Assembly (NCBI GenBank): GCA_014338405.1
Contig: JTDE01000206.1
Coordinates: 232,370-296,369 of the forward strand
DNA length: 64,000 nt
Direction of reading: 5' to 3'
DNA from: Paragonimus skrjabini miyazakii
Lineage: Eukaryota > Platyhelminthes > Trematoda > Plagiorchiida > Troglotrematidae
A program made the position numbers and the translations under genes. Below the pieces are notes generated by a model. It was not told the origin of the DNA, made no database searches, and was given only the letters and a program-made list of their open reading frames with translations. This document shows positions 45,901-60,327 of this stretch, one piece after another; within the stretch, counting starts at the first letter, position 1, and every line of letters begins with the position of its first letter.

Positions 45901-48218
45901 AAAGCAGCTTTGATGTTCAGTAGTATTTGCCTGTGTGTGTGTGATCAACCCTGTTTGGAACTGAATTGCATAATTAGCAAACAAAGAAAGCAGTTAACCC
46001 ACTGAGACGGTTTTTGTGTCCGGTCTTACTCAGAATGTCGCCTAATGTTCAGCAATATTCACGTGCTCAGTAGCATCGTGTATCGCATAATTTTGTTCCA
46101 TTTTTTAACTCACAACCGGAATGTCAGTTCAAAGATCATCATAATTAAATTTTCCATAGTATTTCTATCGCATTTGTTCAATTTCTGTAAATTACTGTTG
46201 AATTAAAAAAAGGTATTTGTTACCTATGAAAATGGATGTTCATGATTTATTCTAAATGGTGGTGCGCTCGATTCTATTGATATGATACAGTTGTGCCATG
46301 CTCAGCGACTCAAATGTGTACACAGTTTTGTATCAGGCCATATGAAAAATATGTCAAGACCTCACTTTTTTCGTGTTAGTGTTTATGAGGTGCATGCCAA
46401 TTTAGGGGATGAGCGGTGGTGTTTTTAGAAAAACAGTTAGACGACCGGATCTCGATTATGAAATTGTGTGAGCAGCAAACTGAGGAAGATTGCCAAAACT
46501 ACGGCGAGAAAAATGTTGTGTTACCAGCGTACTCTCGACCGTGCAACAGCAAAAGTAGACAGTTCGGCTTCCAGATTAGGGCTCAGCACTGATTTAATGA
46601 CAAGGTAGTCGCGAACGAACTTTTAGATAAAGTGCGAACGGACAGACTGGTTCAGCTAGTGTGTAACCTCAAACTAGAATCGGTGTGAATGATGGTTTGT
46701 TCTTGGTCGCGAAGGCAAGTTGACTGCTTAACTAATGGAAATTCACTTGTGCCATTAGAAGATGGCCTTAATAAAGGGGTGATTTAAGAGTGACGTTGAA
46801 ATTCCCCTCATAGTTACCGGCTTCTATAAAATACAATTTTACCCTGTTCGTGCGGCAAAGATTCAGCATCTGCCTTTGTTTAAGATAATGTATGTAGACC
46901 CTTGACCTCAAACTGACGATATGTAGACCATTGGAGTAAGCAGTTATTGTTGACAGGAATTAACTAGTCAGATTATAGTTGGTTACGTTAACGTTCATTC
47001 AGTTGTTGGAGACCTTTTAAATCTTTCGAATCTAACTTACTTTGATGCCAAACTATCGCAAATTTATTTTTTTCAATCACCTTGAGGTTGCGGGCAAAAT
47101 CCTATATATTCTTAAAGTATTACACAAAACATACATAAGATGAATTTAGAGGACTTAATCCTGTTGATTTCTTTTAGAATTCAGAAAAGGCGCGGGGTAT
47201 TATTTGGAGTAGGTCATCAACGGCACTGTAGAATTCGTAATTTGTTCAATAATGAATGTAATTACTCTGAAGTTTGATTATTCTCCTGGAATTTTTCTGA
47301 AAACGCCACAGGTCATTTTGGTGATCCACGTTCAACCAATCTCCTAGTAAGCGTTTGAATACGTCTTTTTGAAAAACGGTTTGCTGTTTGTCCACTTTTC
47401 TCATCTGTGAACCCAAAAAATGTGAGATGCGACTTAAAGTGTCTACGGCTTAAGCAGGACTATAATACTGTTCGAATTCTTAATTCCAGGCATCGGACAG
47501 AAACGATAAGCAGAAGTGAGGTAATCCGGAAGTACCCAGGCATTCCCAACAGCTGATGTTTGTGAGGTAAACTGCTACGTATGAACGTTAGCAGTTTCTG
47601 ATTAATTACGTTTCATTACGCACATATCCCATTTTCTTAAAATCTTCAGGTTCAATAAAGGTATGTGTAATGGTGATCATGTGTACATTTCGATCTCACA
47701 GACCGCATTTCGTTCAACATTATCAACGATTTGAGTCACGAGTGTCTGGTAGGGAGAAGGTTCACTCGTTTGTATTGTATCGGCCTAAATATACATTTAT
47801 CATCAAACTGGTCAGTAGTGTTTTGGCGAGATGAGCGATAATGTTCAATGGTAAAAGTAAACCAAATCATCCCGCATTTAGAAAGGGGCAAATTTTGACT
47901 ATTTCTAGGTAACATAAGAGCAAATGTATGAGCCGTTGGCCGAGTTATGTCAACGATAAATTTGTGCTATTTTACGAGGTAACACAATCCTTGATCTGAC
48001 TTAAAAGCTAAATACGAAATGACGTTCGTTGTCTTGTGGTCTGAGTAAAACTGATATCTTTTGTCGAGTTTTAGAATCCTAATTTTGCGGAATTTTATAT
48101 ATTTTCCTACTAGCAGAACTCAACTTAGGACAACAAAAACGTACCGTTTGTGTAACTCTATAAATGGAGGAAATGAAAATGTTGGGCATTGTTCATATTT
48201 AATATATGTTTGCTACAG
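42947..48218. other. No firm gene
   Basis: A minus-strand ATG frame at 44555-44334 (73 codons) has two hydrophobic stretches (YFLIGGTVFAVCMC and VACIILTTSALLFILL), as in a small membrane protein. Another ATG frame lies upstream at 44963-44688. Neither has splice support or a known family. A (TG)5 run is near 45935. The rest is AT-rich. Confidence 0.3.
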
Positions 48219-48428
48219 AAACTTGTAGTGTTAATTTCGTCGCTTCTGCAATGTTCTGATTATCGTCTCATTTTTGAACACGGATACCTGTCTTTCCTGG
48301 TGATCCCTTGGCAATTTAACATGTTTCTATCAAAAGCGTCCAGCGATGATCACGTGATCAAAATAATTCAGCGGGAAATTTGTTGTCACGCAATGTGGAC
48401 AACACACAGTCGATCTATGTTTGCATTA
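48219..48428 (+). CDS. Candidate internal exon, phase 0-0
   Basis: 210 nt (70 codons) between an acceptor (taatatatgtttgctacag|A) and a donor (TTTGCATTA|gtaaga). Reads KLVVLISSLLQCSDYRLIFE then HGYLSFLVIPWQFNMFLSKA. No domain recognised. A second donor-like site follows at about 48480. Confidence 0.22.
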
Positions 48429-50858
48429 GTAAGAGGTTTAGCGACAGCGACTATCAACAGGCAGAACTTTGCTTCAGTTAGTAAGATTAAGTCAGAATGC
48501 CACTGTAAAGTGGTTAGAGTCAGGTTTTCATAGTTGAAAATCAGTACATACTTTTCAGAGGAACGGAGCAGTAAGGTCGGAACTGCTACCGTTTTACATT
48601 CCAGAATACACAATACTGACAACCGGTAACAAAAATTAAACTTGAGTTTGTCGGAGCGTCAATTTTGACTAATTTAGTCAGCAATACCTTAAGGGTGCCT
48701 ACAAGTATAAGCACAGGTCCAATGTATAATTGAGAAAGTCACATTTTGTGGACGACGATTATCCCACTCACGTCTGTTTGATTAAGAAAGTAAATTGAGC
48801 ATAAAATCATTTTTGTCAAAATAAGTATGTGGTACACGCTTTCATTTTAATTCTTGTGGATCACCACGAAAATAAAAGAGCTTTAATGGTTTTCCAGTTT
48901 GTCCTAACTCAGTTCTATGTAACGGTTACTGTGCATTCTCTACAGTACACGCGCACATACGTACAAGATGTATTTTGATGTTAGTTTGCTGGAAATTAAG
49001 CGTTCGGCTAATTCCACACACAATTTCCTTCTGCAAGTCAAATGTCAAAATATATGTCAGATCCAACTGTCTCCGCAGCTTCTTACGCATGAATTACTCA
49101 CGTGTATTCTGCTCCACATCTGGTTGAATGCACACAGCAGGTGCCGGACTGACTGGGAGATTGCAACAAAGTAGGGTAGTTTAACAGATGTGGAAATTCA
49201 CAGATAAGCTCATATCCAAACACCATACCTGTTGGTAACATCAACCGCGATTCAGCTCATCTGACTAAACAGTATGACTTACTCGCTTAGCACACAGTGG
49301 CCACCCGCAACTAGGTTATCTTCGTGGTAGGTTTCCATTTGTAGCTAAGTGCTTTGTAACATTCCACATCTGTGTTTCCAGAGTGAACAGATCACTAATG
49401 TTGATATGCATTCCACACGAGAACGTATGGGCAATAAAACTCCCTGCTAAGTAAAATAATAAATTGAAAACAATCGTTGTCGAAATGAAGATTTGTAGGA
49501 AGTATGAAATATGTTGAGGTTTGTTTAGGTTGGTAGACTTCTCTATAGACGGCGATTTGGGGGTAATTCATTCAATAACGCGTACTCGACAGTTCGAATA
49601 ACGACCAATGAAACGGTCGGATTAAAGGAACTATCTTTCAAGTGAAAAAACGCCAGAAAAGGTGATCGAAAGGATTGGACTTCATACGATACTACTTAAT
49701 AAAATTACATCAAAGGTACTATCTCACCTTGAATGTGAATTAACTGGATACACAAATCGAGTAACTAAACGTGAGTCCGCAAGTAGCCACCAGTCAACCG
49801 GAAATGAGCTTATTAAAACAGTCGGGTTTAAATGAATATGAGGGCATTTAAAAATAGTTTTAATAGGTAGGAAGTGGCAGTTATAAAAAAAAGAGGAAGG
49901 CAAACATTTTATGTGCAGTTATGGTACTAAATTCGTCGTAATTGTTCATTGCACATAGCAGAAACAAACAAAATTAAATTTAAGATGGGTTTTCTACAAA
50001 CAAACCAAACATACCTCCACGAATTCCCCATTCCGCATCATACCAAACACGCAAGACAAACGTACCAGACTGACTGTAACAGACCCAACACTACTGTTCT
50101 GTTCGCTTTGGTGATCACACCTAAGGTACACGTAAATGTGTCGCGTGAGAGAAAACTGCTAATTTTGTTTATATTTTAAAACCTTACTGATGAAGAACTT
50201 ATTTTTCATGGAACCTGTGCCACTTCTGTAAAAAGAATTCACATTAACGAAATGAACCGCTCGAGAGTGTTTGCTGAAGAGACACCACAGCATTAACAAC
50301 CTGCGGTAACTAGACGGCCTGATATCATTGGGTCATAGTAAATTAGTCTTGCCGTTACTGGTTACACATATGGATGACAGTAAATGATACATTAATAATT
50401 TCCAAATACACTGATTATCTTCAATTGTGTAACGAAATAACGATTTGGTCAACACCGCAACTGCTAGTTCATTTTCGTTGGTTAAAGTTTACAGCAGAAA
50501 TTTGAGTCAAGTGCATAACTGTCGAATGCAGTGTCATTTAAAATTGAAGTAGTAGTGTTGTAGCATTTCTTCTGCTTATAACACTTAGTGAGAGAAAATC
50601 CTGAGTGGGTAATGTCAAGATGGAATTGTGTTCATCAGTCATGCAGAATAAAAATGTGATACATTTTTACTCAACAACTTTGCCTAGCTACTCACTAGTA
50701 ATGCAGTTACAGTTCTCAACAGCTGTGTTGGCGAACAACGCTGGTTATCCATTGTAGCCCCACCGTGGCAATGCAGCCTTTAGGTGATTTGATGGACGCC
50801 GAATACAAAGTGAGGTGACTGAGTACTGAAGTTCTTTTGTAAGGTTTCAAGGTTTCTA
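48429..50858. other. No firm gene
   Basis: A further plus-strand ATG frame at 48968 (68 codons), preceded by a pyrimidine-rich acceptor (gcattctctacag), might be a later exon of the same hypothetical gene. Evidence is thin. Confidence 0.3.
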
Positions 50859-50930
50859 GTGCGACTTCCTAACTCAGTTGATAAAACTCACTCAACGAAT
50901 GAGCAGTGGTTCGAATCTAATCGGAGCATG
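50859..50930 (+). repeat. tRNA-like sequence (SINE head or decayed tRNA)
   Basis: Has an A-box-like part (taactcagttgataaaactc) and a B box (agtggttcgaatctaatcgg). The acceptor stem does not close, so it is not a functional tRNA. It is not clearly SINE-A or SINE-B. Confidence 0.4.
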
Positions 50931-53464
50931 ATTTTTTTCGGATAGCTCCAACCCTAGATGATATACTTGCTATGCCACATACCGCTATTATGATATGGCT
51001 ATTGATCTAATATTTTAGACGAAGAGAACACCTTACACCAAGCTTAGGTCAGAATGTTCTTCCGCAAACTTTGCAGTAAAGATCCCACAGTCAACAGCAT
51101 GCAGCTAAAATTGAAGTGCAAAATAGGCAAACGGAAGGAAATGTCACGTCTAAAATGGGTTCATAGCGGGGCGCACTGATTAAATGTATGGGCATGAGAT
51201 AGACAGATAATTGAGGTTTGAAAGTTAGAAGCAAAGACCACCCGTCCTGTCCTTAAAGTTATGATGGATTTAATGTGTGCTTTCGTTATGTCAGAGGTGG
51301 CTAAACTTGGACTCCATAACAAATCACAGTATGAGTTTTAAAAGGGAAAGTTATATACCCCAAGGTTACTAATGGTTGGTGAATTGTGGATTCAGGCCAC
51401 TGACAAGGGACAACACATTCATATTTTCCGCCCGGATCTCTGTGTGTTTGTCGACGGTGAAAGTTATCTAACCTTGCCACGAAACCTCAGTGGTTATGAA
51501 CAGTGGGTAATTCTGATCTTGCGGCTTAAGAATTACATAATCATGAAGCTAATTTGACATCATCTTCTTAAACCAGTTGTCAGATTTTCTCCAGCCAACA
51601 GCAGATTTCTGAAAGAGCCTGTAGTTCGTTTTCTTCGTGGGTGGTTCGTCAAGCACTATCACGTTGTGAATGCGGTTTTACATCCAAAATAAATTTTGAT
51701 GAGGTAACCAGGATCCGCAGGATGTGGACACGCTTCAGACGGAAAATTTGTTCGAGCACGGGTGTCATGCAGTGCTTCCTTGAGCAAAATCATCTTTATT
51801 CGCCTTCAAAGGCTTGCTAACTGCTAATTAAATCACCACAAGTTTGGAGGCGTCGGAAGACGAAAAGACCTAAGAACATTAATAATGGACGACTTGCATC
51901 TGTCAGCTATTGTGGAGCCATGACAATAAACATCCGAATTACTCCCCATCTTTTCGGAGGAACTTGTGAAGGACTTCATTTTGGAGGTCAATCCAGAATG
52001 TACGATCCCACTGCATGGAGTTACAGGGATTGTTGGAAGCATCTATAAAGATAATTGCCTCTTATAACAGTGTGGCAAACACGGACTATTCAGAGAGTTA
52101 TGCTACTTCAAAGTGAACGCCTGACCGAGACGGTTGGTATTTTTAGCTCGCCTCTCAAATAAATAAACACATGTAAGGTGAGGTTATACCCAAACCCTAC
52201 AAAGTACTGCGTATAACTGGACATCCATTTTTCTCTCATTAACATGTACCGAACATTCATGGAATCATTTTGTTAAGCTTCAGAATTAATTGAACACAGT
52301 AGCATGTGCGTCAGATTGTGCATAGTGTGCAGTATACTGGCTAACTCCGTAATCTCCCAGGGCTCAGCCTGGGTGTTTAAAGCTACATTCAAACATTATA
52401 TATTCATGGAGTAGCCGGTGCTAAAGTTCTCTTGGCCATTTTCCTAACGCACTAGAAAGGGTCACCTAATGTGTACATTGGCAAGAATGTCTGCCTCGTT
52501 TCGCACTGTTTGTAAAAATGTTGTCGGATGTATCAGTATATTGTTGCAACGTTTCAATGTTCACCATTGAAATACCGCACGCCAGCGATATTTTATTCGG
52601 TTTTATTCCTTTACATCTTGGTTGCATCGCTTCTCCCCTTACAAGTTTCATTAGCACGTGTGAACCAGGCATCAAACTGTCACTATTTTATCAGAACAGA
52701 ACCACGAATGTGTAAACATTAGACATTCCACTCCTTCGCGTTAGTCTGGTAATCTTTGGTTTCCATCATCAATTCAAAATTATCACTTCGGAGCTTCGCA
52801 AAATACCTAAATATATGGACATTTCAAGCGTTTCGCATGAATTTTCCGATATACAACATTCAATGAGTAGCAAACAGTTGTGCGTATGAACTTCTCGTCA
52901 AAGAACTATTCTTGATTTTTCGGGCACAGTAGCATATAAGCTAATGTTAGGTTGTTCCTCCCTACAGACATGACAGAGTGGCCGCTCACCACACTCTCAC
53001 AATCAGGAGCTATCAATCAATTCGAGATCACTGGCATACTGAGCAAAGTGTGATTATCAGGTAATAGCGAAGAATTTAAATTTATGTAAACCAAGTAACA
53101 TTCACAGTTGATCAGAGCTTTCACAGTTTAATGTCACAGTTTGAATAATCTGGTTTACTGCGGTACTAACTGAGAGGGGGAAAAATCATACTTCATCTCA
53201 GCTAAGACAACAACACTGAGTTATAATATTCGTCCCATTAATCAGCTAGTAGATAACGATCATACGAACTGCTAGATAGCAACTTAGTTTAGAAGGTGTT
53301 AAACAACTTGGGAACAGTGACGCGTAACTTGCTCGCATCCATTTAGTATGCGTAGATACAGCTCATCCTGAGTTGCACATTTAAGCCGAGTGTGAACACA
53401 ACGCCTTTCATTAATGGTAATTTCAAACTGAACACCGCTAACACCTGGTCTCATTGTTAGCATT
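50931..53464. other. No firm gene
   Basis: A plus-strand ATG frame at 51372 (MVGELWIQATDKGQHIHIF) ends near a GTAATT donor. Overlapping frames at 52466-52722 occur on both strands. None is recognised. Confidence 0.3.
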
Positions 53465-53775
53465 CATATATGCCTTTCAGCCGGCTCATTTCGAAAGAGG
53501 GCAACAGACTCGATTTTCGTTATAGTTAGGATTCATAACTAGTACATATTCATGTCCGGACCGGCATTTTCACTTTATCTCTCTTGCTCGTGACACTAGC
53601 GTGTTAACCATAACACCAGTAAACTCACAGTGAGCATGACCAAATGATCATTTCGAAACGCTTAAACACAATATTTTGTGAATTATTTTCATCCTGCGCG
53701 AGCATTTCGAAAGGAGGATAAACAGAATCGCTCTGTTCAGTCCAGTCGACTATTTCGCGATCGAGATGCTCTGGT
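53465..53775 (-). repeat. SINE-A copy, old, long form
   Basis: Minus-strand remnants of the 3' block (ggctcatttcgaaagaggg), the hammerhead (GAAA and GAGTC kept, CTGATGA lost), the tRNA-like region, and the 5' extension (gcgactatttcgcgatcgag region). Strongly diverged. Confidence 0.6.
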
Positions 53776-54052
53776 TAGTTTGAAGTTATTGATTTTTATG
53801 CCAGTAACGAGAATAGCAACAATTGATTTGCTAATTGTCTAGTATTATTTCTGGAAAGGTTATGACATTAACCAGTGAGTGCCCGTTCATCTGAAGCTCA
53901 TGTTTTCTCGACTGTCGCAAATTCAGTGTGTGAATCTACGTGAAAGCATAGCACTGTAAGCAGAAGAGTCTCCAGATAGAAAATTAAGGTATAGCTTAAT
54001 ATTGATATGAGCTGTACATATAAAGAACACCTCATGAGAATCAACAGACAGA
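53776..54052. other. No gene recognised
   Basis: No signal seen. Confidence 0.35.
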
Positions 54053-54240
54053 TCAATGCAAAGATTTGGCACTTTTGCCGCGAAGTTGAGTTGGACCATC
54101 ACAGGCATCAAATAAATTGGAAGACAGTAGACTTGAACTAAAAAGGTGCTCATAAGAACCATCTAAAATAATGGACGCTATTTCAAGAATTCTAGTAACT
54201 TCCATCGGAAAACAGCACTTCCAGTGCGGTAGCCCAAAAC
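54053..54240 (-). CDS. Candidate exon or terminal exon
   Basis: Minus-strand acceptor (aaattttcattgtag|GT at 54241) followed by 62 codons to TGA: GLPHWKCCFPMEVTRILEIA then SIILDGSYEHLFSSSLLSSN. A second minus-strand frame (105 codons) ends just upstream at 54254, and a different frame over the same bases is also open, so the choice is uncertain. Not recognised. Confidence 0.18.
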
Positions 54241-56865
54241 CTACAATGAAAATTTATACAACGAAGAAGGGACATTCAGTTGGTTGAGGAACAGACACAG
54301 AAAGATGAGCGAACAGTTTTGGACACCATAAGGTTTGTGACCAGGGGATATCACTACGCTGTAAATGTTCGGGACCTCTGACATAGTCAGAGGCTCGCAT
54401 GACAGTTAATTCATTAAACTTAGGTGGCGAATGAATAAAATATGCCAACCAATATTTCATACCGGCCATCATTTGCAAATATTTCGATCTGTTTAACGTT
54501 TGCTGGTAGCTTTTCGACCACTTGATTACTTTCATTGGGACTTCTTGTAGAGTCGAAACTGTTTGTCTCAACTTTTACTGACTACCTGGCAGAGGAAGTT
54601 TTATTGACAAGTTAAATGTTTCGGAAAAAATTGGCAGATTATATCACCCGAATTTGGAACCAGTGACTGATGTTTAGCTGAAACATTAAGGGGATTTAGT
54701 CCACAAAATAATCCATGCTCAATGGAGAATCATTCGATGGAAATGGACAGTCAATTGTCCCGGGACTGAAGTGTCAGCAAAAACTCGAAGGTGTACTTGT
54801 CGCTCACATGTAGATCAGCATTCAACGATGCAGCAATCATACGGCTTGGATCCTGCGATACATTATTTCAGATGAACGCTTTATGTTGTGGTAAACAACA
54901 TAATGTAGTAACAAGTAACTTGAACCGACGCAACCGTCTACAATTAAAACATAGTACTAATAATATTTACAATTATCATCGTGTCACAACAAACACAAAA
55001 AGGATACACCAAAGTAGAGCGACCTCTCTTTTACGATGGACTGTCCATACATGTAGTAGAAAAGATAAGGAAACAAGTTTACAATGTAGAACTCTTCAGT
55101 TGTTTAGATTATTGTGTGGACTGAGGTAAGACTTTATGGTATGAAATGGAATCAAATGGATGTAATATTCAAGCAACTTAATACACCTTGAATCGAGTCC
55201 TCTATAGAAAACAAATTGTATAACCATACTGCAGACTAATATTCCAATAGTGTTATTGTACCCAAGAAACCAAGTCTTAGAACTTTGTTGTGTTCCTCTA
55301 GTTTTAAAGGCACTGAATGGGCCAAACAAACGACAGTATCGTTTGGCTTGAATGGCTGCTAATTGGATTGGTTATTCGAAGCCAAACAAAACTACGTACG
55401 ATAAAAGTTCTCAATTCAAGAATTGTGAGCAATCCAGCGTAGTCTTTTCGAAAATTAGATAATGCTTATGCTATTCGTCATGTGTTTATGTATTTGTAAA
55501 TCCGTCTGTCGGCAGAATAAACAAGAAACCAGCTCGGTTCTTCGGTATGAAAAATAGAATTCAGCCCGGAACTGACACACTTGGTTGATTTAAATTATTT
55601 TACATATTTTACAAAATAACCTAGCTAGTGACGAAATCAACTGGTGTTTTAGAAATCTACATCTGTTACGTTATAGCTTGGATCATTGCCACTACTCTTG
55701 ACTGGGATCCTCAGTCCATCGTTTGAATAGACCGACAACTAATGATTCGGTTTAGCTTTTCGATGATGTTGCATTAAACAGTGGTCTACTACCCCAGTGG
55801 AAAGGTAAATATATATCTGATTTAACATCCGTATGTCAGGTTTTATCATTTCGTTACCTACTCTTCTTGAAGATAGTTAAGCCATTTCCTTATTTCATTA
55901 TCGAATATTAACTGCAGAACTGGGATATCAGTTAACCTTAATATACACGTATATGGTGGTCGCAAATATCGTAATCAAAATTCCAATAGTTGCCAACATT
56001 CTAGAAATAGCTGGAGATGTTCTGTTCGAATTTGTTAGCACAGTTTGTCGTCTAAGAATAGACCCAGAAACCAATAAGTGCTTCTCGATGTTGCTTCCTG
56101 ATGTTTGCTCTAAATCCAACTTCAGTGTTCAACAGTAATCAGTATTTTCAACAAAACATATATGAATACAGGAATATTAAAGTAACCGACGCTAAGTGTG
56201 CAGTTAAGTGATACATCCTGTCTTGTACAAAAAGCAAACAGATTAGTCAGCGGGAAGATATAAGGCATATGTTAGCAGCATGGTTGAAATCGCGAACAAA
56301 ATTTCTCTTCCTAGATTTAAAAACGGATGAACACGATAGAGGGCTGAAGCTGGATGCATGAGTAACTTCACGTTGACATAATGGTTGACTTACCTAGAAA
56401 GTTGGCAAAATTGAAATTCAGTTTGCTGCATCTGTAACTGATGGACATCATTGACGTTTCATTTGCTTGCTCTGACTTCACTACTGTTCAAACATTGATC
56501 AAGATTCACCGTCATATCTTCTTCAATCAGAATCAGGTACAAAATTTAACATTTCTGGATCGTTGAGTGACTGATGCGGTAGATGTGCATAGATTTAATT
56601 TTGACCGGTATTAATTCTTACAGATACACTACTCTCCCCCAACGAATACCTCTCAGCCAGGACCACTACTTGCGGAACTGCTGGTCTACTTCGTTCCAAA
56701 CCTTGCAACATGCAGTGTGATGGGAGTAAACCCTAACCGCTTCAAAGAGGCACGATTATTTTAAGTGTTAATTAAGGCTACAGAGTAACTCTGAACATTT
56801 TCTATATGTGTGCACTGAATAATGCACTCTAAAGCATCTTCCATCCGGTAGTTGTCTAAGCTGCA
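54241..56865. other. No firm gene
   Basis: Holds a 105-codon minus frame (54571-54254) and a plus frame ending at a good donor (GGACTGAG|gtaaga near 55126). At 55928-56138 both strands are open. None has a known motif. Confidence 0.3.
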
Positions 56866-56960
56866 CTTCGGGTTCTATCCCTCATAAAACCCGGAACAGT
56901 ACGGCTTTAGAGTGCTGCTCACTGAGCTACTTTAAGCTATACGCGTGTATGGCTAGCTCT
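56866..56960 (-). repeat. tRNA-like sequence
   Basis: Reverse complement has an A box (gtagctcagtgagcagcac) and a damaged B-box region. It is not a working tRNA by eye. Confidence 0.35.
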
Positions 56961-58968
56961 AGGGTTTTATCAGTCAGCGACTAGGGATCAGCAGTTACCA
57001 GCTGTAATTAGGGCCAACCGCGACGCTCGCGTCATCCACAACATCAAATACAAATACATTGGTATATAGAATATAGATTAAAGAAGATTTACCAGTCTAT
57101 TTCTACCTGAGGCAAGGGTATTGACAGAGCACTGGGTATTTACTGCATTGACGCCAGGTAAAACATGTTTTTCCTTTACCTTGGTTTTAATAAATCTGTA
57201 CACAACCTTGACGTCTTTACAGATAAGTTTGTTTGTACTGTGTCCAAATTTTTAAATTACTGTGGAATTTTTGGAAGTTTCCTATACACAGGTATTTTTG
57301 TAAGCCCCGTTGGCTTTTTTTGTAGGGGTTCTTATAAATCTCTCCCTCTGGTCTACTGAAAATCTGTCATGACCTTTCTGAGCTGCACTGGATTGGCCCT
57401 TGTTTTCTGTAAACAGAGATAAACCAATTAAACTATCGAGCAACGTGTGAGCATGTGTTCCAGAAAACGTGGAGTTCTTGTTTCATGTCAGGGTAGGATA
57501 CGCATTCGAATTTTAATGTAAAATGTTGCAAACCTGGAAATCCCCACAATATTCGTACGAAAAGTTCATGCCATACTTTGTTGTTCTCTTTAATTTCTAC
57601 GAAATCCTCTTCAACTAAGTGAAACTAGCCCAATTTAATATGCGCTTTCAAATTTGTTTTACTATTATGATGACCAAACTAAGGCAGTTTTGACAGTCAG
57701 TAACATAGAAGAGAGGTGGCTTCTGAGGACAGCAAACGGAAAACTATTTTCCCTTGATCAACGTGTTAGAACGGTCCTCTATTGTGAGTAAGCGACTGGT
57801 CATCCGCAAAATACTTCACGCTTGCGACAACCACGCAGTGCTGCTGGAATCCAATATCCAAACTTTATATACGATGGACCATCTTCTGCGTGCACGACGG
57901 ACTGACTCATTCAGACTTACTAGAAGTTTCGAATAATTTCGTTATAGAATCATATGTTCCCGTTATTCTGTTTGCTTGGTGAATACAGGGAGAAAGATAG
58001 CTGCAATTACAGGATTTTCCAAACGGTTCCCCTGAATAAAAGGGCCATATTCAGTTACGAATAATCCAACTTCCAAAACTTTAACTTAATGTGGAGGGTT
58101 ATTTGTTTTCTGAAAACCTAGTTGAACTGATTAAGTTGTAAGGCTCTTAGCAGACCTGAAAAGTTATTTAGAAGAGCTCATACACCATGATCCATTTGCA
58201 GTACTGACAAGAATATCAGTTACTACATGCCACAGTAGCAAACTTACTGTTACGCAGTATAAATCTTAAATATCATTTCAACAAATGCACTGGATATGTG
58301 AAAATATACAATCAAATTCGGTAAAAACCATAAATAAAATTCCATTGGTCCGTCTGGAAGAACCTTAAAAAATGTTGAGTCTACAGCAATTAAACTTGTG
58401 TGTTTTGTTCATAAATTTCAAAATTTTTCAAAATTGACTATACCACTTACCATTTACACAGGTTTCAACAATTATGCATTTGAGATTTTCTTTTATCACA
58501 TTAAAAAGCGTTTCAGTATTTCAACATATGAACCAAACCCGCATATTCATGACGTAAATCAAATTTAGGCAATTGTCCTCTACAGTCAAACTTAAGATGT
58601 CACTTTGGACAAACGCAAGTGGGAAGAAAGGATTTTGTTAAGAATTCCTTGAAACCCCCCATTTTGACCTATACACACATTTCTGTATGCTTACCGTTTC
58701 CGATTAATCACATCGTCACGGACGTCTATCAGTTGAATGATTCACGCCTTCTGTGTTTGAAGGGTATTGTTACAATGTGAGTGTCACCCGCATTAGTCAA
58801 AATTTTAACGCAAGTGCCGCTTGCTGTAAAAACAAGAATAACAAAATAGTTCGTTTTTTTGTTAGAACAAGGACAACCCTTTTCTGAGATTGATGTATCC
58901 AAGCATACATACATACATATAAAAGTGTACAGGTTTCTGGTCCGTCGTCCTCATCTCATTAACTTCAG
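56961..58968. other. No firm gene
   Basis: A possible small exon ends at 57780 (ERWLLRTANGKLFSLDQ, then gtgagtaag), but its acceptor is weak. A short CATA run is at about 58905-58918. Confidence 0.3.
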
Positions 58969-59182
58969 TTATCTGACTTGGTCAGTATGCATGAGTGCTA
59001 CAGCAGCAAGCTCGCATTGGCTCGTCGTATGGGCCTGACTGAACGCGGCTGCTGTAAATTATCTTCTGTCCTAAGCGCCAATTATCCGACTGACAAGTTC
59101 GACTCAGTGCCGGATGGAGACCGATTAGGCATGGGATTAGGGCTAATTGGCAACATGCGTACCAGTCACCACCCTGTCCCAC
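58969..59182 (+). CDS. Candidate internal exon
   Basis: 214 nt between a pyrimidine-rich acceptor (ctcatctcattaacttcag) and a donor (TGTCCCAC|gtaagt). Open: YSSKLALARRMGLTERGCCK, then FDSVPDGDRLGMGLGLIGNM. The frame runs on to 59376, the longest open frame outside the retroelements, yet still within the range expected by chance once in a window like this. No family recognised. Confidence 0.22.
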
Positions 59183-60327
59183 GTAAGTGCGTACACATAC
59201 CAGAACACCCTATCGTGAACACGGACATCTATGCCTCATTAATCTCGGTCATAGTAACCGTGTCTGTGATGCAGCGAAACTGTGCCAGTAAATTTGATGA
59301 TTCAGCTGGATGGACTAGTAAAAAATGGGCCACTTACCAAAATCTGTCTACAATCAAAATAGCAAGTCAAGTCTGAAAGGTTAGTGTTTTATCAGTTCAC
59401 AGCAAAGTTGACAATGAATGAACGACTGACCAGCTCTTCAGCTGACTGCGTGAACTCGACAGAAGAATAGCCTATTTGAAATATAACTTGATTTTACTGC
59501 GTTTATGAGGAAAGACGCAGTCCATCTTGAATTGCCAGTCCATAATTGATAAAGCCGCAAGGACTCGAAATTGATTTCAGGATGATTCTTGATGCTGGAT
59601 CTGAAACTAACACTCCACGACCGGTTTTGTTCTTGTATGAACATATCAAGTAGAAGTAGTCTGAATGAGGAAGCGAACCAGCAGCTTTCATCAATTCGTG
59701 GTAGACTTTGTCTATCCACATAAACGGCGTGAAAGCAAGTCATTGTTCAATTGCATATAAGTTTCCCTGTCACAAGCGATGCTCATGGAAATGGTGGTCG
59801 ATTGGATAAAAATACAGACTCGTGACGCAAAGAATAGCCATTTTGGTCCCCGTGGAGTCTACTTCCACGTGGTCGATCCAAACAGGGACGAAACCACTCA
59901 TGAAGTATCGTTTTTACAGTGGGCATCAGAAATTGTTTATTTGTTCATCAAAGGAGTAAAATATAACAATGCTTAATTCATTTTATTTCTGAATTGCGCA
60001 TAACGTGTGAGTTCTCAAATAGACACTCATTACATTGTGCACCAGAATGGAAGAATCGATAGCAGGTATACGACGATAGGACTGTAGAAAGTACTGTACT
60101 AAAAAGATCCCAAATACTTCCCTTTGTTCATCAGCATTTATCTTTAGACGAGTTTGTAATGTGGTTTGTTTGACAGGAAGCTCAACAAGGTGTCGTTGTA
60201 TTACGTTTGGCTCATGAGTCGCATACATCGAGTTCCTGACTAAGAAATAATTTACTGCTTTGTTAATGAACATTTAATCATTGACTTTATAATCCACTTC
60301 AGTCTTTATTCAAAAGTTGACTAACAC
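59183..60327. other. No firm gene
   Basis: Short open frames alternate between strands (minus 59721-59503, plus 59779-59976, minus 60273-59983), which argues against one gene. Confidence 0.3.

Noticed and set aside
50859..50930. Possible tRNA gene
   Set aside because: Only the A- and B-box parts look tRNA-like; the stems are not complementary.
58978..59376. Longest open frame outside the retroelements (132 codons)
   Set aside because: It begins at TTG, has no recognisable motif, and one such frame is expected by chance. Only the splice-flanked part 58969-59182 is kept as a weak candidate.
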